Shown piece by piece: positions 27,047-35,821 of a stretch of 64,000 bases of DNA (its first letter is position 1; the number at the start of each line of letters is the position of its first letter). Both the position numbers and the translations under genes were made by a program. A model generated the notes under the pieces. The model saw only the letters and a program-made list of their open reading frames with translations, was not told the DNA's origin and searched no databases. Origin of the DNA: Candidatus Skiveiella danica (GTDB taxonomy: Bacteria > Pseudomonadota > Gammaproteobacteria > Burkholderiales > Burkholderiaceae_C); contig JADKHE010000005.1 of the NCBI GenBank assembly GCA_016721925.1, forward strand, positions 62,001 to 126,000, in the 5' to 3' direction.

Positions 27047-28078
27047 ATGCGAATCAAGCGTTTGTGGGTCATTGCTGGGCTTTGCCTGCTGGGGCTGGCC
27101 GGGCCTGTTTCCGCGGTCACCGCGCGAGACGCATCGGCAGAGTGCGTGAGTTGTCACGACGAGGAAGACCTGCCGGACAACAGCCAGGGTCCTCATGCCC
27201 CGTTCACCCGCAAGCCGCCGATGGCGGCGGCGGCCCAGCAACTGGCGCAACGGTCCATGGGCGACGCGACCAATGAACGCACGCCCACCTGCATCACCTG
27301 CCACGGACCCAGTCCGACCCACGTCAAGAAGCCCGAGGGCGTGAAGGACCGGCCGGCGCCGGATCGAATTTATGGCAAGAAGACCACGCTGAGCGCCGAG
27401 CAGCGCAGTGCCGTCTGCCAGGATTGCCACCAGAAGGGCCCCAAGCAGATGCTCTGGACCGGCAGCCGGCACCAGAATGAAGACCTGGCCTGCAACAGCT
27501 GCCACAAGGTCCATACCAACAAGGACAAGGTGTTCTCCAAGGTCGAGCAGGCCGATGTGTGCTTCACCTGTCACAAGGCACAGCGCACCCAGATCAACCT
27601 GATTTCCCGCCACCCGATCCCCGAGGGCAAGATGACCTGCTCCGACTGCCACAACGTGCACGGATCGGTCGGGCCTGCACTCGCGAAGAAGGACAGCACG
27701 AACGAGACCTGCTACACCTGCCACGCCGGCAAGCGCGGGCCGTTCGTGAACCAGCATGAGCCAGTGGCTGAGAACTGCGCCACTTGTCACAACCCGCACG
27801 GCAGCGTGATCCCGGGGATGCTGGTGTCACGGCCGCCGATGCTGTGCCAGTCCTGCCACACGCCGCACGTGGCCGGTGGCGTCGGCGCCTTGGGTGGACA
27901 ACCCGGCGTCTATACCAAGGCCCCTGGCCAGGTCCAGCCCTTGATCACCAACACCACCAGTGGCAAGAACGTGGTGCAACTGTGGCAGGGCCGCAGCTGC
28001 ATGAACTGCCACACGCAAGTGCATGGCTCCAACAATCCGTCGGCAACCAACCCGACGCCGCAGCTGCTGACGCGGTGA
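27047..28078 (+). CDS. MtrA/DmsE-family periplasmic decaheme cytochrome
   Basis: 343 residues. A Sec signal peptide (LWVIAGLCLLGLAGPVSA) precedes ten CxxCH motifs: CVSCH (residue 33), CITCH, CQDCH, CNSCH, CFTCH, CSDCH, CYTCH, CATCH, CQSCH and CMNCH (about 318), with distal His in repeated HPIPEGKMTCSDCHNVHG-like blocks. This is the MtrA/DmsE/MtoA/PioA wire that inserts into the MtrB barrel and carries electrons across the outer membrane. Spacing to mtrB is 13 bp. An inner-membrane quinol oxidase such as CymA is not seen in the window. Confidence 0.95.
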   Translation: MRIKRLWVIAGLCLLGLAGPVSAVTARDASAECVSCHDEEDLPDNSQGPHAPFTRKPPMAAAAQQLAQRSMGDATNERTPTCITCHGPSPTHVKKPEGVKDRPAPDRIYGKKTTLSAEQRSAVCQDCHQKGPKQMLWTGSRHQNEDLACNSCHKVHTNKDKVFSKVEQADVCFTCHKAQRTQINLISRHPIPEGKMTCSDCHNVHGSVGPALAKKDSTNETCYTCHAGKRGPFVNQHEPVAENCATCHNPHGSVIPGMLVSRPPMLCQSCHTPHVAGGVGALGGQPGVYTKAPGQVQPLITNTTSGKNVVQLWQGRSCMNCHTQVHGSNNPSATNPTPQLLTR

Positions 28079-28091
28079 ACCCGGGAGAGCA

Positions 28092-30335
28092 ATGATGACA
28101 ATTTCAGATTCCTCGTTCAACTTCCGGCGCACGGTCATTGCGATGGCGGTGTTTGCCTTCATGGCTTCAGCCTTCGCGCAGGCCACCGACGAAAAGGCCA
28201 AGGAGGCCGCCAAGCCCGAACCCGGTGAAGTCAAGACCACGCAGTCGTCGGTCACCCTGGGCCTGGGCGGGGTCGGCGGTGGCGCCGGCAATCGATCGAT
28301 TTACAACCAGTACAACGCACTCGGCCTGAACAACAACAACCCCTCGGCCGGCATCCTGGGTTTCGACTACAGCGTGCGCGACCCGGAGGCGATGACGCTG
28401 TTCAAGTTCCGCGGCGCCAATCTGCTGGACGATTCGCGCGAACTGGGGCTGAGCCTGACCGAGCCCGGCGAGTGGCGACTCAAGGCCTCCTATGGGGAAC
28501 TGGTCCACACCAACCCCTATACGATCAACACCGGGGTGGTGGGGGCGGGTTCCACGGCACCGCAGGTGGTGTATCTGCCCGGCGGGGTGGGCAGCGGATA
28601 CAACACCCAGCTGCAAACCAAGCGCTCCAATGTGGGTCTGGGCTTCAGCAAGTGGATCGACAACGCGCTGCAGATTGAGGTGGATTTCAAGACCGAGAAG
28701 CAGGATGGTTCGCGACCCTTTGGCATCGGCATGAACTGCCCGTCGCCGGTCGCCCCAGGCTGTCAGGGCACCACGGGCATCGCAGCAGGCTGGGCCACAC
28801 TGATGCTGCCGCAGGCGGTCAACTCGAACACGAGCCAGATCGACGCCCGGGTGAACTACTCGATGGACAAGCTGCGACTGAGCGTGGCGTACTACGGCTC
28901 GTTCTTCCAGAACAACAATCCGACGCTCAACCCGTCGGTTCCGGGCAGTCTGAACAATCCGCTGGGGACGCTCTTGCCGTTGAGCGCCGGATTGCAGCCG
29001 CTGCTGAACTTGCCGGTGGCACAGGAGCCCGACAACCGGTTCAACCAGCTGTCGCTGACGGGCACCTACGACCTGGCCGAAAAGACCCGGGCGTCCTTCA
29101 AGCTGTCGTATGCGAACACCACGCAGAACCAGAACTTTGCTGCGTCGGGGCTGAGTGGCGCGCCGGCAGGAGTGACCAGCCTGGGCGGCAACGTCAACAC
29201 CACGCTGGCATGGCTGGGAATCACCTCGCGGCCGATCCCGAAGCTCACGCTGCAGGCCGACATTCGTTACGCGGACCGCGACGACAAGACGCCCGTCGCG
29301 CCCTACGTCATGGCGGGCTCTTCGGTCTATACCAACCAGCAGCTGCCCGAACAGAAGGTCTCCGGCAAGCTGCAGGCGATCTACCAGTTCTCCAGGGAGT
29401 ACCGGGGCACGATCGGGGCCGACTATGTCGGCATCGACCGCGGGATCTACACGCCCACGAGCCCGGCGGGCGGCGTCAGCGCCTTGCGCCAGAACACGGA
29501 CGAGACCGGCCTGTACGCCGAGCTTCACAAGGTGATGTCGGAGACCTTCACCGGATCGATCCGCCTCTCCGGCAGCCAGCGCGATGGCTCCAACTGGCTC
29601 AAGCCGAATCCGGGTGCTGGCGTGACCGAAGTTTCCGATCCGTCTGCGGCCTTCAGCTCGTCGGCGATCTTCTCGCCCACGCTGGCCGATCGCCGGCAGG
29701 AAAAGATCAAGCTCTATGGCAACTGGCAGCCTGATGAAAAGCTGGCCCTGCAATTCACTGCCGAAGGCGGCACCAACAAATACACCATGCCAACCGCGTA
29801 TGCCTTGCAGAACACGCGCTTGAGCCTTTACAGCGTCGATGGCACCTACGCGATTTCGGACAACTGGAACCTCACCGCCTACGCCTCCTGGGGACAACAG
29901 ACCCAGAACCAGGCGCGCCCCGCCGGCTCTGTCATGGCTTTCGAGACCACCAACACCTCCGCGGGCCTCGGTGTGACCGGCAAGCCCACCAGCAAGCTGG
30001 AAGTGGGCGGAACGCTGTCGTACGTCAACGAAAAGAGCGTGTACGCCCAGTCGCTGGAAACCTATGCCGGCGCCGACAGCGCGGCGCTGCTGGCCGCCAC
30101 TGGCGGCTTGCCGAGCATCACGTTCCGCCAGACGGCGCTGAAACTCTTTGGCAAGTACGACCTGGACAAGAACAGCGTCATCGGCGCCAACCTGGTTTAC
30201 GCCCGCGTGCTGTCAAACGACTGGGCCTGGGGCTGGAATGGAACGCCCTATACGTATGGCGACAACACCACGATGAGCCTCAACCAGAACCAGTCGATGA
30301 CCTACGTCGGCGTGACCTACACGTACAAGTTCTGA
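28092..30335 (+). CDS. MtrB/PioB-family outer-membrane beta-barrel porin
   Basis: 747 residues. Signal peptide (TVIAMAVFAFMASAFAQA), a short Lys/Glu-rich N-terminal segment, then alternating beta strands throughout (for example WRLKASYGEL, RLSVAYYGSFF, KLTLQADIRYADRD, TLSYVNEKSVYA) and a C-terminal strand ending YTYKF with terminal Phe as recognised by the Bam machinery. MtrB proteins form a sheath that holds the MtrA cytochrome in the outer membrane and docks MtrC outside. Two start ATGs (28092, 28095) are adjacent; GGGAGAG lies just upstream. It ends the cluster, followed by a terminator. Confidence 0.94.
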   Translation: MMTISDSSFNFRRTVIAMAVFAFMASAFAQATDEKAKEAAKPEPGEVKTTQSSVTLGLGGVGGGAGNRSIYNQYNALGLNNNNPSAGILGFDYSVRDPEAMTLFKFRGANLLDDSRELGLSLTEPGEWRLKASYGELVHTNPYTINTGVVGAGSTAPQVVYLPGGVGSGYNTQLQTKRSNVGLGFSKWIDNALQIEVDFKTEKQDGSRPFGIGMNCPSPVAPGCQGTTGIAAGWATLMLPQAVNSNTSQIDARVNYSMDKLRLSVAYYGSFFQNNNPTLNPSVPGSLNNPLGTLLPLSAGLQPLLNLPVAQEPDNRFNQLSLTGTYDLAEKTRASFKLSYANTTQNQNFAASGLSGAPAGVTSLGGNVNTTLAWLGITSRPIPKLTLQADIRYADRDDKTPVAPYVMAGSSVYTNQQLPEQKVSGKLQAIYQFSREYRGTIGADYVGIDRGIYTPTSPAGGVSALRQNTDETGLYAELHKVMSETFTGSIRLSGSQRDGSNWLKPNPGAGVTEVSDPSAAFSSSAIFSPTLADRRQEKIKLYGNWQPDEKLALQFTAEGGTNKYTMPTAYALQNTRLSLYSVDGTYAISDNWNLTAYASWGQQTQNQARPAGSVMAFETTNTSAGLGVTGKPTSKLEVGGTLSYVNEKSVYAQSLETYAGADSAALLAATGGLPSITFRQTALKLFGKYDLDKNSVIGANLVYARVLSNDWAWGWNGTPYTYGDNTTMSLNQNQSMTYVGVTYTYKF

Positions 30336-30360
30336 CGCCCAAATCCGTCCGACGCAAAAA

Positions 30361-30396
30361 GGCCCGAAGCCAGCCAAGGCGTCGGGCCATTTTTTT
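30361..30396 (+). terminator. Intrinsic terminator after mtrB
   Basis: Stem GGCCCGA / TCGGGCC (30361-30367 and 30382-30388) followed by a run of seven T; an A run precedes it on the other side, so it may also terminate the Anbu transcript from the minus strand. Confidence 0.85.
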
Positions 30397-30425
30397 GAGG
30401 CGCACCGGGCGTGTCCGGCGCGGCC

Positions 30426-31253
30426 TCAGATCAGCTTTTCCTTGGGTGAGGTGATCTTCTTCAGCGGCTTGTTGCGCGCCGACGCCACCATCAGCGGCAC
30501 CTCGGTGGCGCCTCCGTCCCAGGTCGGGTCCTCGATGCTGTCGAACACCTCGCGCAGCTTCTGGCCCCAGCTGCCGTGCAGCATCTGGAAGTAGGGGTTC
30601 TGGTCGTCGATGCACATCACCCGGTCGGTCTGGAACTTGTCCGCCTCATAGACCACCATGTCCAGCGGCAAGCCCACCGACAGGTTGGACTTGAGCGTGG
30701 AGTCCATCGACACCAGCGCGCACTTGGCGGCTTCGTCCAGCGGGGTGTCCGGCGTGATCACCCGGTCGAGCACGGGCTTGCCGTATTTGGATTCGCCGAC
30801 CTGGAAGTAGGGTGTCTCCGGCGTGGCTTCGATGAAGTTGCCCGGCGAATAGACCTGGAACAGGCGCATGGCTTCGCCCTGAATCTGGCCACCGAAGATC
30901 AGGGACACATTGAACTCCACCCCCGAGGCCTTGAGTGAGGCCGCATCCCTGTCGTACACATGGCGCACGGCGGCTCCCAGCACGCGGGCGGCGTCGAACA
31001 TGCTCTTGGCATTCCAGATCGTGATGGGGTCTCCGCCTTCGTGATCCTTGATCTGCTCGACCTGCAGGATTTCGCGCACGGACTGCGAAATGCTCAGGTT
31101 GCCGGCCGACAACAGCACCATGAAGCGGTCGCCCGGCTTTTCATAGACGATCATCTTGCGGAACGTGCTGATCTGGTCGAGGCCGGCGTTGGTGCGCGAG
31201 TCGGAGAGAAACACCAGGCCGGCGTTGAGTTTGATGGCGACGCAGTAGGTCAT
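30426..31253 (-). CDS. Proteasome-type protease, Anbu family
   Basis: 275 residues of the Anbu (ancestral beta subunit, BPH) group, Ntn-hydrolases related to HslV and 20S proteasome beta subunits. The start MTYCVAIKLNAGLVFLSDSRTNAG places the catalytic Thr right after the initiator Met; Asp and Lys partners are seen in SDSRTN and STFRKMIVY, and the C-terminal half carries LVSMDSTLKSNLSVGLPLDMVVY. In many genomes Anbu is clustered with alpha-E, ATP-grasp and transglutaminase genes; here it stands alone, 45 bp downstream of mutS. Activity and substrates of Anbu are poorly known. Confidence 0.88.
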   Translation of the reverse strand: MTYCVAIKLNAGLVFLSDSRTNAGLDQISTFRKMIVYEKPGDRFMVLLSAGNLSISQSVREILQVEQIKDHEGGDPITIWNAKSMFDAARVLGAAVRHVYDRDAASLKASGVEFNVSLIFGGQIQGEAMRLFQVYSPGNFIEATPETPYFQVGESKYGKPVLDRVITPDTPLDEAAKCALVSMDSTLKSNLSVGLPLDMVVYEADKFQTDRVMCIDDQNPYFQMLHGSWGQKLREVFDSIEDPTWDGGATEVPLMVASARNKPLKKITSPKEKLI

Positions 31254-31298
31254 GGCTTCTTGATCCTTGATGCTTGGGATGGGTGTGAGGCGCAGCCC

Positions 31299-33908
31299 TC
31301 AGGGGCTGAGCTTTTTCAGTGCGTAGAGGATGTCCAGCGCCTCGCGCGGGCTCAGGGCATCCGGGTTGATGTCCGACAGGCGGGCCTCGACGGCGCTGGG
31401 TGGGTGTGCTGCGGACTCGGGCGGTGCCGCGAACAGATCCACCTGGGATCGGCTTGCGCTGGCGCCGGACTCCAGCGCTGCCAGGGCGTGGCGCGCATGG
31501 TTCAGCACCGGTGCGGGCATGCCTGCCAACCGGGCGACCTGGATGCCGTAGCTGCGGCTGGCCGGACCGGCCTGGATTTCGTGCAGGAACACGATATCGC
31601 CCCCGGCCTCCGCCGCGCTCACGTGCACGTTGACGGCCGCGTGGTGGCTTGCCGGAAATTCGGTGAGCTCGAAGTAGTGCGTGGCAAACAGCGTGAAGGC
31701 CTGCGTTTTGTCGTGCAGCTGGGCCGCAATGCCACTGGCCAGCGCGAGGCCGTCGAAGGTGGAGGTGCCGCGGCCCACCTCGTCCATCAGCACCAGGCTC
31801 TGCGGTGTGGCGCTGTGCAGGATCTGCGCGGCCTCGGTCATCTCCAGCATGAATGTCGACTGGGCGTTGGCCAGGTCGTCGGCCGCGCCGATGCGGGTGT
31901 GGATGGCGTCGATCGGTCCGAGGCGGCAGGCCGTGGCGGGTACGTAGGAGCCCATGCTGGCCAAAAGCACGATCAGTGCCACCTGCCGCATGTAGGTGCT
32001 CTTGCCGCCCATGTTGGGGCCGGTGATGATCTGCATGCGCTGGCGCGGCCCCAGCGACGTGTCGTTGGCGATGAAGGCGCCGCCGGAGAGTTCGGCCAGC
32101 CGCGCCTCGACCACGGGGTGGCGACCCGCGCGAATCTCGATACAGGGCTCGCGGACGAACTGGGGTGCGCACCAGTTCAGTGTCAGAGAACGCTCGGCCA
32201 GTGCGCACAACGCGTCCAGCGCCGCGACCGCGCGGGCGAGCTGGGTGAGTGCCGGCACGAAGGCCTGCAGGCGGTCCAGCAACTGTTCGAACAGCCACTT
32301 CTCGCGCGCCAAGGCGCGCTCCTGGGCGCTCAGGGCTTTGTCTTCGAACGCCTTCAGCTCGGGTGTGATGAAGCGCTCGGCATTCTTGAGCGTCTGGCGG
32401 CGGCGGTAGTCGTCCGGCACCTTGTCCAGCTGCCCCTGGGTGACCTCGATGTAGAAGCCGTGCACCTTGTTGAACTGCACCCGCAGGTTGGCGATGCCGG
32501 TGCGGGCCTTTTCGCGGGTCTCCAGGTCGAGCAGGAAGCTGTCGCAATTGGTCTGGATGGCGCGCAGTTCGTCCAGCTCCGGATCCAGCCCGCCTGCAAT
32601 CACGCCGCCATCGCGCACCAGGGCGGCGGGCTCTTCGAGCAGCGAGCGCTCCAGCAGGGCCGCGCAGCCCGGCGGCGGGGTCAGATTTCTTGAAATATCA
32701 GTCAAATATGCACCATCCCAGCGTGGAATGGTCATAACTTGCTCTGCTTTTTGTAGTGTCAGGCGCAGTGCCACGAGCTCGCGGGGGCGCGCCTGGCGCA
32801 GCGCGATGCGCGCAGTGATGCGCTCCACATCGCTCGTGCCCTTGAGTTGCGCGCGCAGGGTGTGCCAGGGACCGGCGCCGCGGTCGCCGCGCAGGGTGGT
32901 GATGGCGTCCAGCCGGTCGCTGGCAGTCGCGCGCTCGCGCGGGAGCTCCAGCAGCCAGCGCTTGAGGGTGCGGCTGCCCATGCCGGTCATGCAGGTGTCA
33001 AGCAGGGAAAACAGCGTGGGTGAATCCTCGCCGCGCAGGGTCTGCACCAGCTCGAGGTTGCGCCGGGTCGTCGCCGGCAGGTCGATCAGTGCATCGCTGT
33101 GCTGCACCCGCAATTGCTGCACGTGCGACAGCGCGCGGCCCTGCGTGTGCTCAGCGTAGGCCAGCAACGCGGCGGCGGCGGCATGGGCGTGCGCCAGATC
33201 CGCGGCGCTCCAGGCGCCCAGACTCGCGGCGCGCAATTGCTCCAGCAGCTTGCGCTGGCCCAGCGCGCCGTCGAACTGCCATTCGGGCCGCTGGCTCAAA
33301 GTGAGGTTGCGGTTGACCGCCTTCAGCGCTATCAGTCGCTGCTCGAAGGTGGGCGTGACATCGGCGCTGTAGATCAGCTCGCTGGGGTTGATGCGGGCCA
33401 GCCAGTCGTCGAGTTCGTCAGGCGCGCATTCCGCCAGGTTCAGCTCGCCCTGGGTCACGCTCAGCCAGGCCAGCCCGCAGGCGTTGCGCGGGGCCTGGTG
33501 CACCGCCAGCAGGATGGACTCGGTCTTGTCCGACAGCAGTTCGCTGTCCGTCAGGGTGCCGGGTGTCACGACGCGCACCACCTTGCGCTCCACCGGGCCC
33601 TTGCTGGTGGCCACATCGCCGACCTGCTCGCAGATCGCCACCGACTCGCCGTGCTTGATGAGGCGCGCGAGGTAGCCTTCCATCGAATGGAAGGGCACCC
33701 CGGCCATGACCACCGGCTGGCCCGCCGACTGGCCGCGCCGGGTCAACGTGATGTCGAGCAGGCGCGAGGCTTTTTCGGCGTCGGCGAAGAACAGCTCGTA
33801 GAAGTCGCCCATGCGGTAGAACACGAGCGTGTCCGGGTGTTCCGCCTTGATGGCCAGGTACTGGGCCATCATGGGGGTGTGGGCGCTCAGGTCGAGCGGG
33901 GCTGCCAT
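31299..33908 (-). CDS. mutS: DNA mismatch repair protein MutS
   Basis: 869 residues. The mismatch-reading motif GDFYELF puts Phe36 and Glu38 at the same positions as in E. coli MutS. The ATPase has Walker A GPNMGGKST near residue 630, the signature region ST(F)MLEMTE, Walker B SLVLMDEVGRGTST and the switch His in TLFATHYFELT. A dispersed repeat is inserted in frame in the core domain at about residues 384-409 (VMTIPRWDGAYLTDISRN), slightly lengthening the protein over the usual 853. The ATG at 33908 is 10 bp downstream of the suhB stop on the same strand. Confidence 0.95.
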   Translation of the reverse strand: MAAPLDLSAHTPMMAQYLAIKAEHPDTLVFYRMGDFYELFFADAEKASRLLDITLTRRGQSAGQPVVMAGVPFHSMEGYLARLIKHGESVAICEQVGDVATSKGPVERKVVRVVTPGTLTDSELLSDKTESILLAVHQAPRNACGLAWLSVTQGELNLAECAPDELDDWLARINPSELIYSADVTPTFEQRLIALKAVNRNLTLSQRPEWQFDGALGQRKLLEQLRAASLGAWSAADLAHAHAAAAALLAYAEHTQGRALSHVQQLRVQHSDALIDLPATTRRNLELVQTLRGEDSPTLFSLLDTCMTGMGSRTLKRWLLELPRERATASDRLDAITTLRGDRGAGPWHTLRAQLKGTSDVERITARIALRQARPRELVALRLTLQKAEQVMTIPRWDGAYLTDISRNLTPPPGCAALLERSLLEEPAALVRDGGVIAGGLDPELDELRAIQTNCDSFLLDLETREKARTGIANLRVQFNKVHGFYIEVTQGQLDKVPDDYRRRQTLKNAERFITPELKAFEDKALSAQERALAREKWLFEQLLDRLQAFVPALTQLARAVAALDALCALAERSLTLNWCAPQFVREPCIEIRAGRHPVVEARLAELSGGAFIANDTSLGPRQRMQIITGPNMGGKSTYMRQVALIVLLASMGSYVPATACRLGPIDAIHTRIGAADDLANAQSTFMLEMTEAAQILHSATPQSLVLMDEVGRGTSTFDGLALASGIAAQLHDKTQAFTLFATHYFELTEFPASHHAAVNVHVSAAEAGGDIVFLHEIQAGPASRSYGIQVARLAGMPAPVLNHARHALAALESGASASRSQVDLFAAPPESAAHPPSAVEARLSDINPDALSPREALDILYALKKLSP
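32682..32757 (-). repeat. Dispersed AT-richer repeat, copy 5
   Basis: Core GACCATTCCACGCTGGGA (17 of 18). Inside mutS, in frame, encoding a segment between structural elements of the core domain. Confidence 0.8.
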
Positions 33909-33918
33909 GGCGCGAGGG

Positions 33919-34869
33919 TCAGAACGGTGCGTCGTCGTCCTTGGCCGGGCTGCCCGACTCGGCAGCGTCGGGGCCTTCTTCATCCCGCAGCTCGCTGGCT
34001 CCGTCGGCTGCATAGGCCGGTGCAGCGGCCTCGCGCACGGCCGCTTTGTCGCCGGCACTGGCGAACTTGCTGTATTTGCCCAGGATGCTGACCAGCTGGC
34101 CGTAGACGCGGGGTGTGCCCGCCAGGCATTCCTTCTGCTCCAGGAAGTCGGCCTCGCCAGTGAAATTTCCGACCAGGCCGCCGGCTTCGGTGACCAGCAG
34201 GGAGCCGGCCGCCACATCCCAGGGCTGGAGGCCGGTTTCGAAGAAGCCGTCGGCATAGCCGGCGGCCACGTAGGCCAGGTCCAGCGCGGCCGCGCCCGGG
34301 CGGCGCAGGCCGGCGGTGCGCTGCATGACGTCGCCCATCATCTGCAGGTAGGCATTGAAGTTGTCGCCCTTGCGAAACGGAAAGCCGGTGGAGATCAGGC
34401 ACTCCTGCAGCCGGGTGCGCTTGCTCACGCGGATGCGGCGCTCATTCAGGTAAGCGCCGCGGCCCTTGGTGGCCGTGAAGAGGTCGTTGCGGCTGGGGTC
34501 GTAGATGACGGCCTGCTCGACCTTGCCGCGCACGGCCAGCGCAATGCTGACGCAATAGACGGGGAAGCCGTGGATGAAGTTGGTGGTGCCGTCCAGCGGG
34601 TCGATGATCCAGACGTGGTCTGCACCCTGGGCCCCATGCTGGCTGCCAGACTCTTCGGCCAGGATCCCGTGGTCGGGATAGGCTGTCAGCAAAGTCTCGA
34701 TGATCGCTTTTTCGCTGGCATGGTCGACTTCGGTGACGAAGTCGTTGACCTGCTTCTGCGAGATGCGGACCGCTTCGACGTCGAGCGCGGCGCGGTTGAT
34801 GATCGAACCGGCGGACCGGGCGGCCTTGACGGCCACGTTGAGCATGGGGTGCAGGTTGGGGGACGACAT
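33919..34869 (-). CDS. suhB: Inositol-1-monophosphatase family protein SuhB
   Basis: 316 residues. Metal-binding motifs of the family are complete: EVDHASE, ILAEESG, WIIDPLDGTTNFIHG and, near the C-terminus, PWDVAAGSLLVTEAGG. SuhB hydrolyses inositol phosphates and in enterobacteria also joins the rRNA antitermination complex. The last 60 residues form an Ala/Asp/Glu-rich tail (ending AKDDDAPF) not needed for the fold. It is divergent from trmJ, an arrangement common in Burkholderiales; the 135 bp between them holds palindromic sequence. Confidence 0.93.
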   Translation of the reverse strand: MSSPNLHPMLNVAVKAARSAGSIINRAALDVEAVRISQKQVNDFVTEVDHASEKAIIETLLTAYPDHGILAEESGSQHGAQGADHVWIIDPLDGTTNFIHGFPVYCVSIALAVRGKVEQAVIYDPSRNDLFTATKGRGAYLNERRIRVSKRTRLQECLISTGFPFRKGDNFNAYLQMMGDVMQRTAGLRRPGAAALDLAYVAAGYADGFFETGLQPWDVAAGSLLVTEAGGLVGNFTGEADFLEQKECLAGTPRVYGQLVSILGKYSKFASAGDKAAVREAAAPAYAADGASELRDEEGPDAAESGSPAKDDDAPF

Positions 34870-34885
34870 GAATTGTTAACCTTGC

Positions 34886-34909
34886 GGGACAGAGCGTGGG
34901 TTCTGTCCC
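34886..34909. repeat. Short palindrome (REP-like) between suhB and trmJ
   Basis: GGGACAG and CTGTCCC with a 10-base loop, followed 18 bases later by the imperfect dyad GGGAC-C-GTCCC. Lies in the 135 bp divergent intergenic region where both promoters must be. REP-like origin is inferred. Confidence 0.45.
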
Positions 34910-35004
34910 CAGCTGATTGAAGAGCGGGGGACCGTCCCGGCGATGCGGGCGGCGACAATAGGGCGATTTTACCCGCCCGGCCCACCTGACGCCCCGTTCA
35001 CGCC

Positions 35005-35811
35005 ATGCAAACGCGATTTGTCCTGATCCAGACCAGCCACGCCGGCAACGTGGGGGCGGCAGCCCGCGCCATGAAGGTCATGGGTTTTGACGACCTGGTG
35101 CTGGTGGCGCCACGCTGGGCCAACGTGTTGCGGCGCGAAGAGACGATCCAGCGCGCCAGCGGGGCGCTGGATGTGCTGGAAAAGGCCCGCATCGTCGCCA
35201 CGCTGGACGATGCGCTCGACGGCATGACGCACCTGTGCGCCACCGCGATGACGCCGCGCGATTTCGGCCCGCCCACGGTGGCGCCACGCCCGCACTTCGA
35301 AGCCTTGGCCGCGCAGGCCCGCGCGGCGGACGGCGGGGCGGGGCAGGGCGTGGCTTTCCTGTTCGGCTCCGAGCGCTTCGGCATGCAGAACGAGGACGTG
35401 TACCGGTGCCATGTCGCCCTGAGCATTCCCACCCATCCGTCCTTTGGCTCGCTCAACCTCGGTGCAGCCATCCAGGTGATCGCCTACGAATGGCGCCTGG
35501 CCCTGGGGGCCTATCCGGTGCAGGCCGCCACCGCGGCGCCGCAGGCGGCGGATGCGCAACAGGTCGCCGGATTGCTGGCGCACTGGGAGCAGTCGCTCGT
35601 CGACATCGGCTTTCTGGATCCGGCGGCGCCCAAGAAGCTGATGCCGCGGCTGAACCAGCTGTTCAACCGGGCTGGCCTGGCGCAGGAAGAAGTCCACATC
35701 CTGCGCGGGATTGCCCGGGCGATGAGCCTCACCGCAGCGCGGGCGCACGAGCCAGCCGCCACGGCCGCTGACAAGTCCGTACCGGGCGAGGTGGCAGGCG
35801 CCCCGCGATAG
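35005..35811 (+). CDS. trmJ: tRNA (cytidine/uridine-32-2'-O)-methyltransferase TrmJ
   Basis: 268 residues of the SpoU/SPOUT family. Motif 1 is IQTSHAGNVGAAARAMKVMG with the catalytic Arg, motif 2 FLFGSERFGMQNEDVYRC and motif 3 SIPTHPSFGSLNLGAAIQVIAYE form the SAM-binding knot. The C-terminal helical extension (KKLMPRLNQLFNRAGLAQEEVHILRGI) is typical of TrmJ and distinguishes it from other SPOUT enzymes. The cysE gene begins 11 bp downstream and is probably cotranscribed. Confidence 0.93.
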   Translation: MQTRFVLIQTSHAGNVGAAARAMKVMGFDDLVLVAPRWANVLRREETIQRASGALDVLEKARIVATLDDALDGMTHLCATAMTPRDFGPPTVAPRPHFEALAAQARAADGGAGQGVAFLFGSERFGMQNEDVYRCHVALSIPTHPSFGSLNLGAAIQVIAYEWRLALGAYPVQAATAAPQAADAQQVAGLLAHWEQSLVDIGFLDPAAPKKLMPRLNQLFNRAGLAQEEVHILRGIARAMSLTAARAHEPAATAADKSVPGEVAGAPR

Positions 35812-35821
35812 ACTTGCGCCC

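Noticed and set aside
28158..28290. MtrB as a TonB receptor
   Set aside because: No plug domain or TonB box; the position after a decaheme MtrA-type gene and the barrel pattern favour MtrB/PioB.
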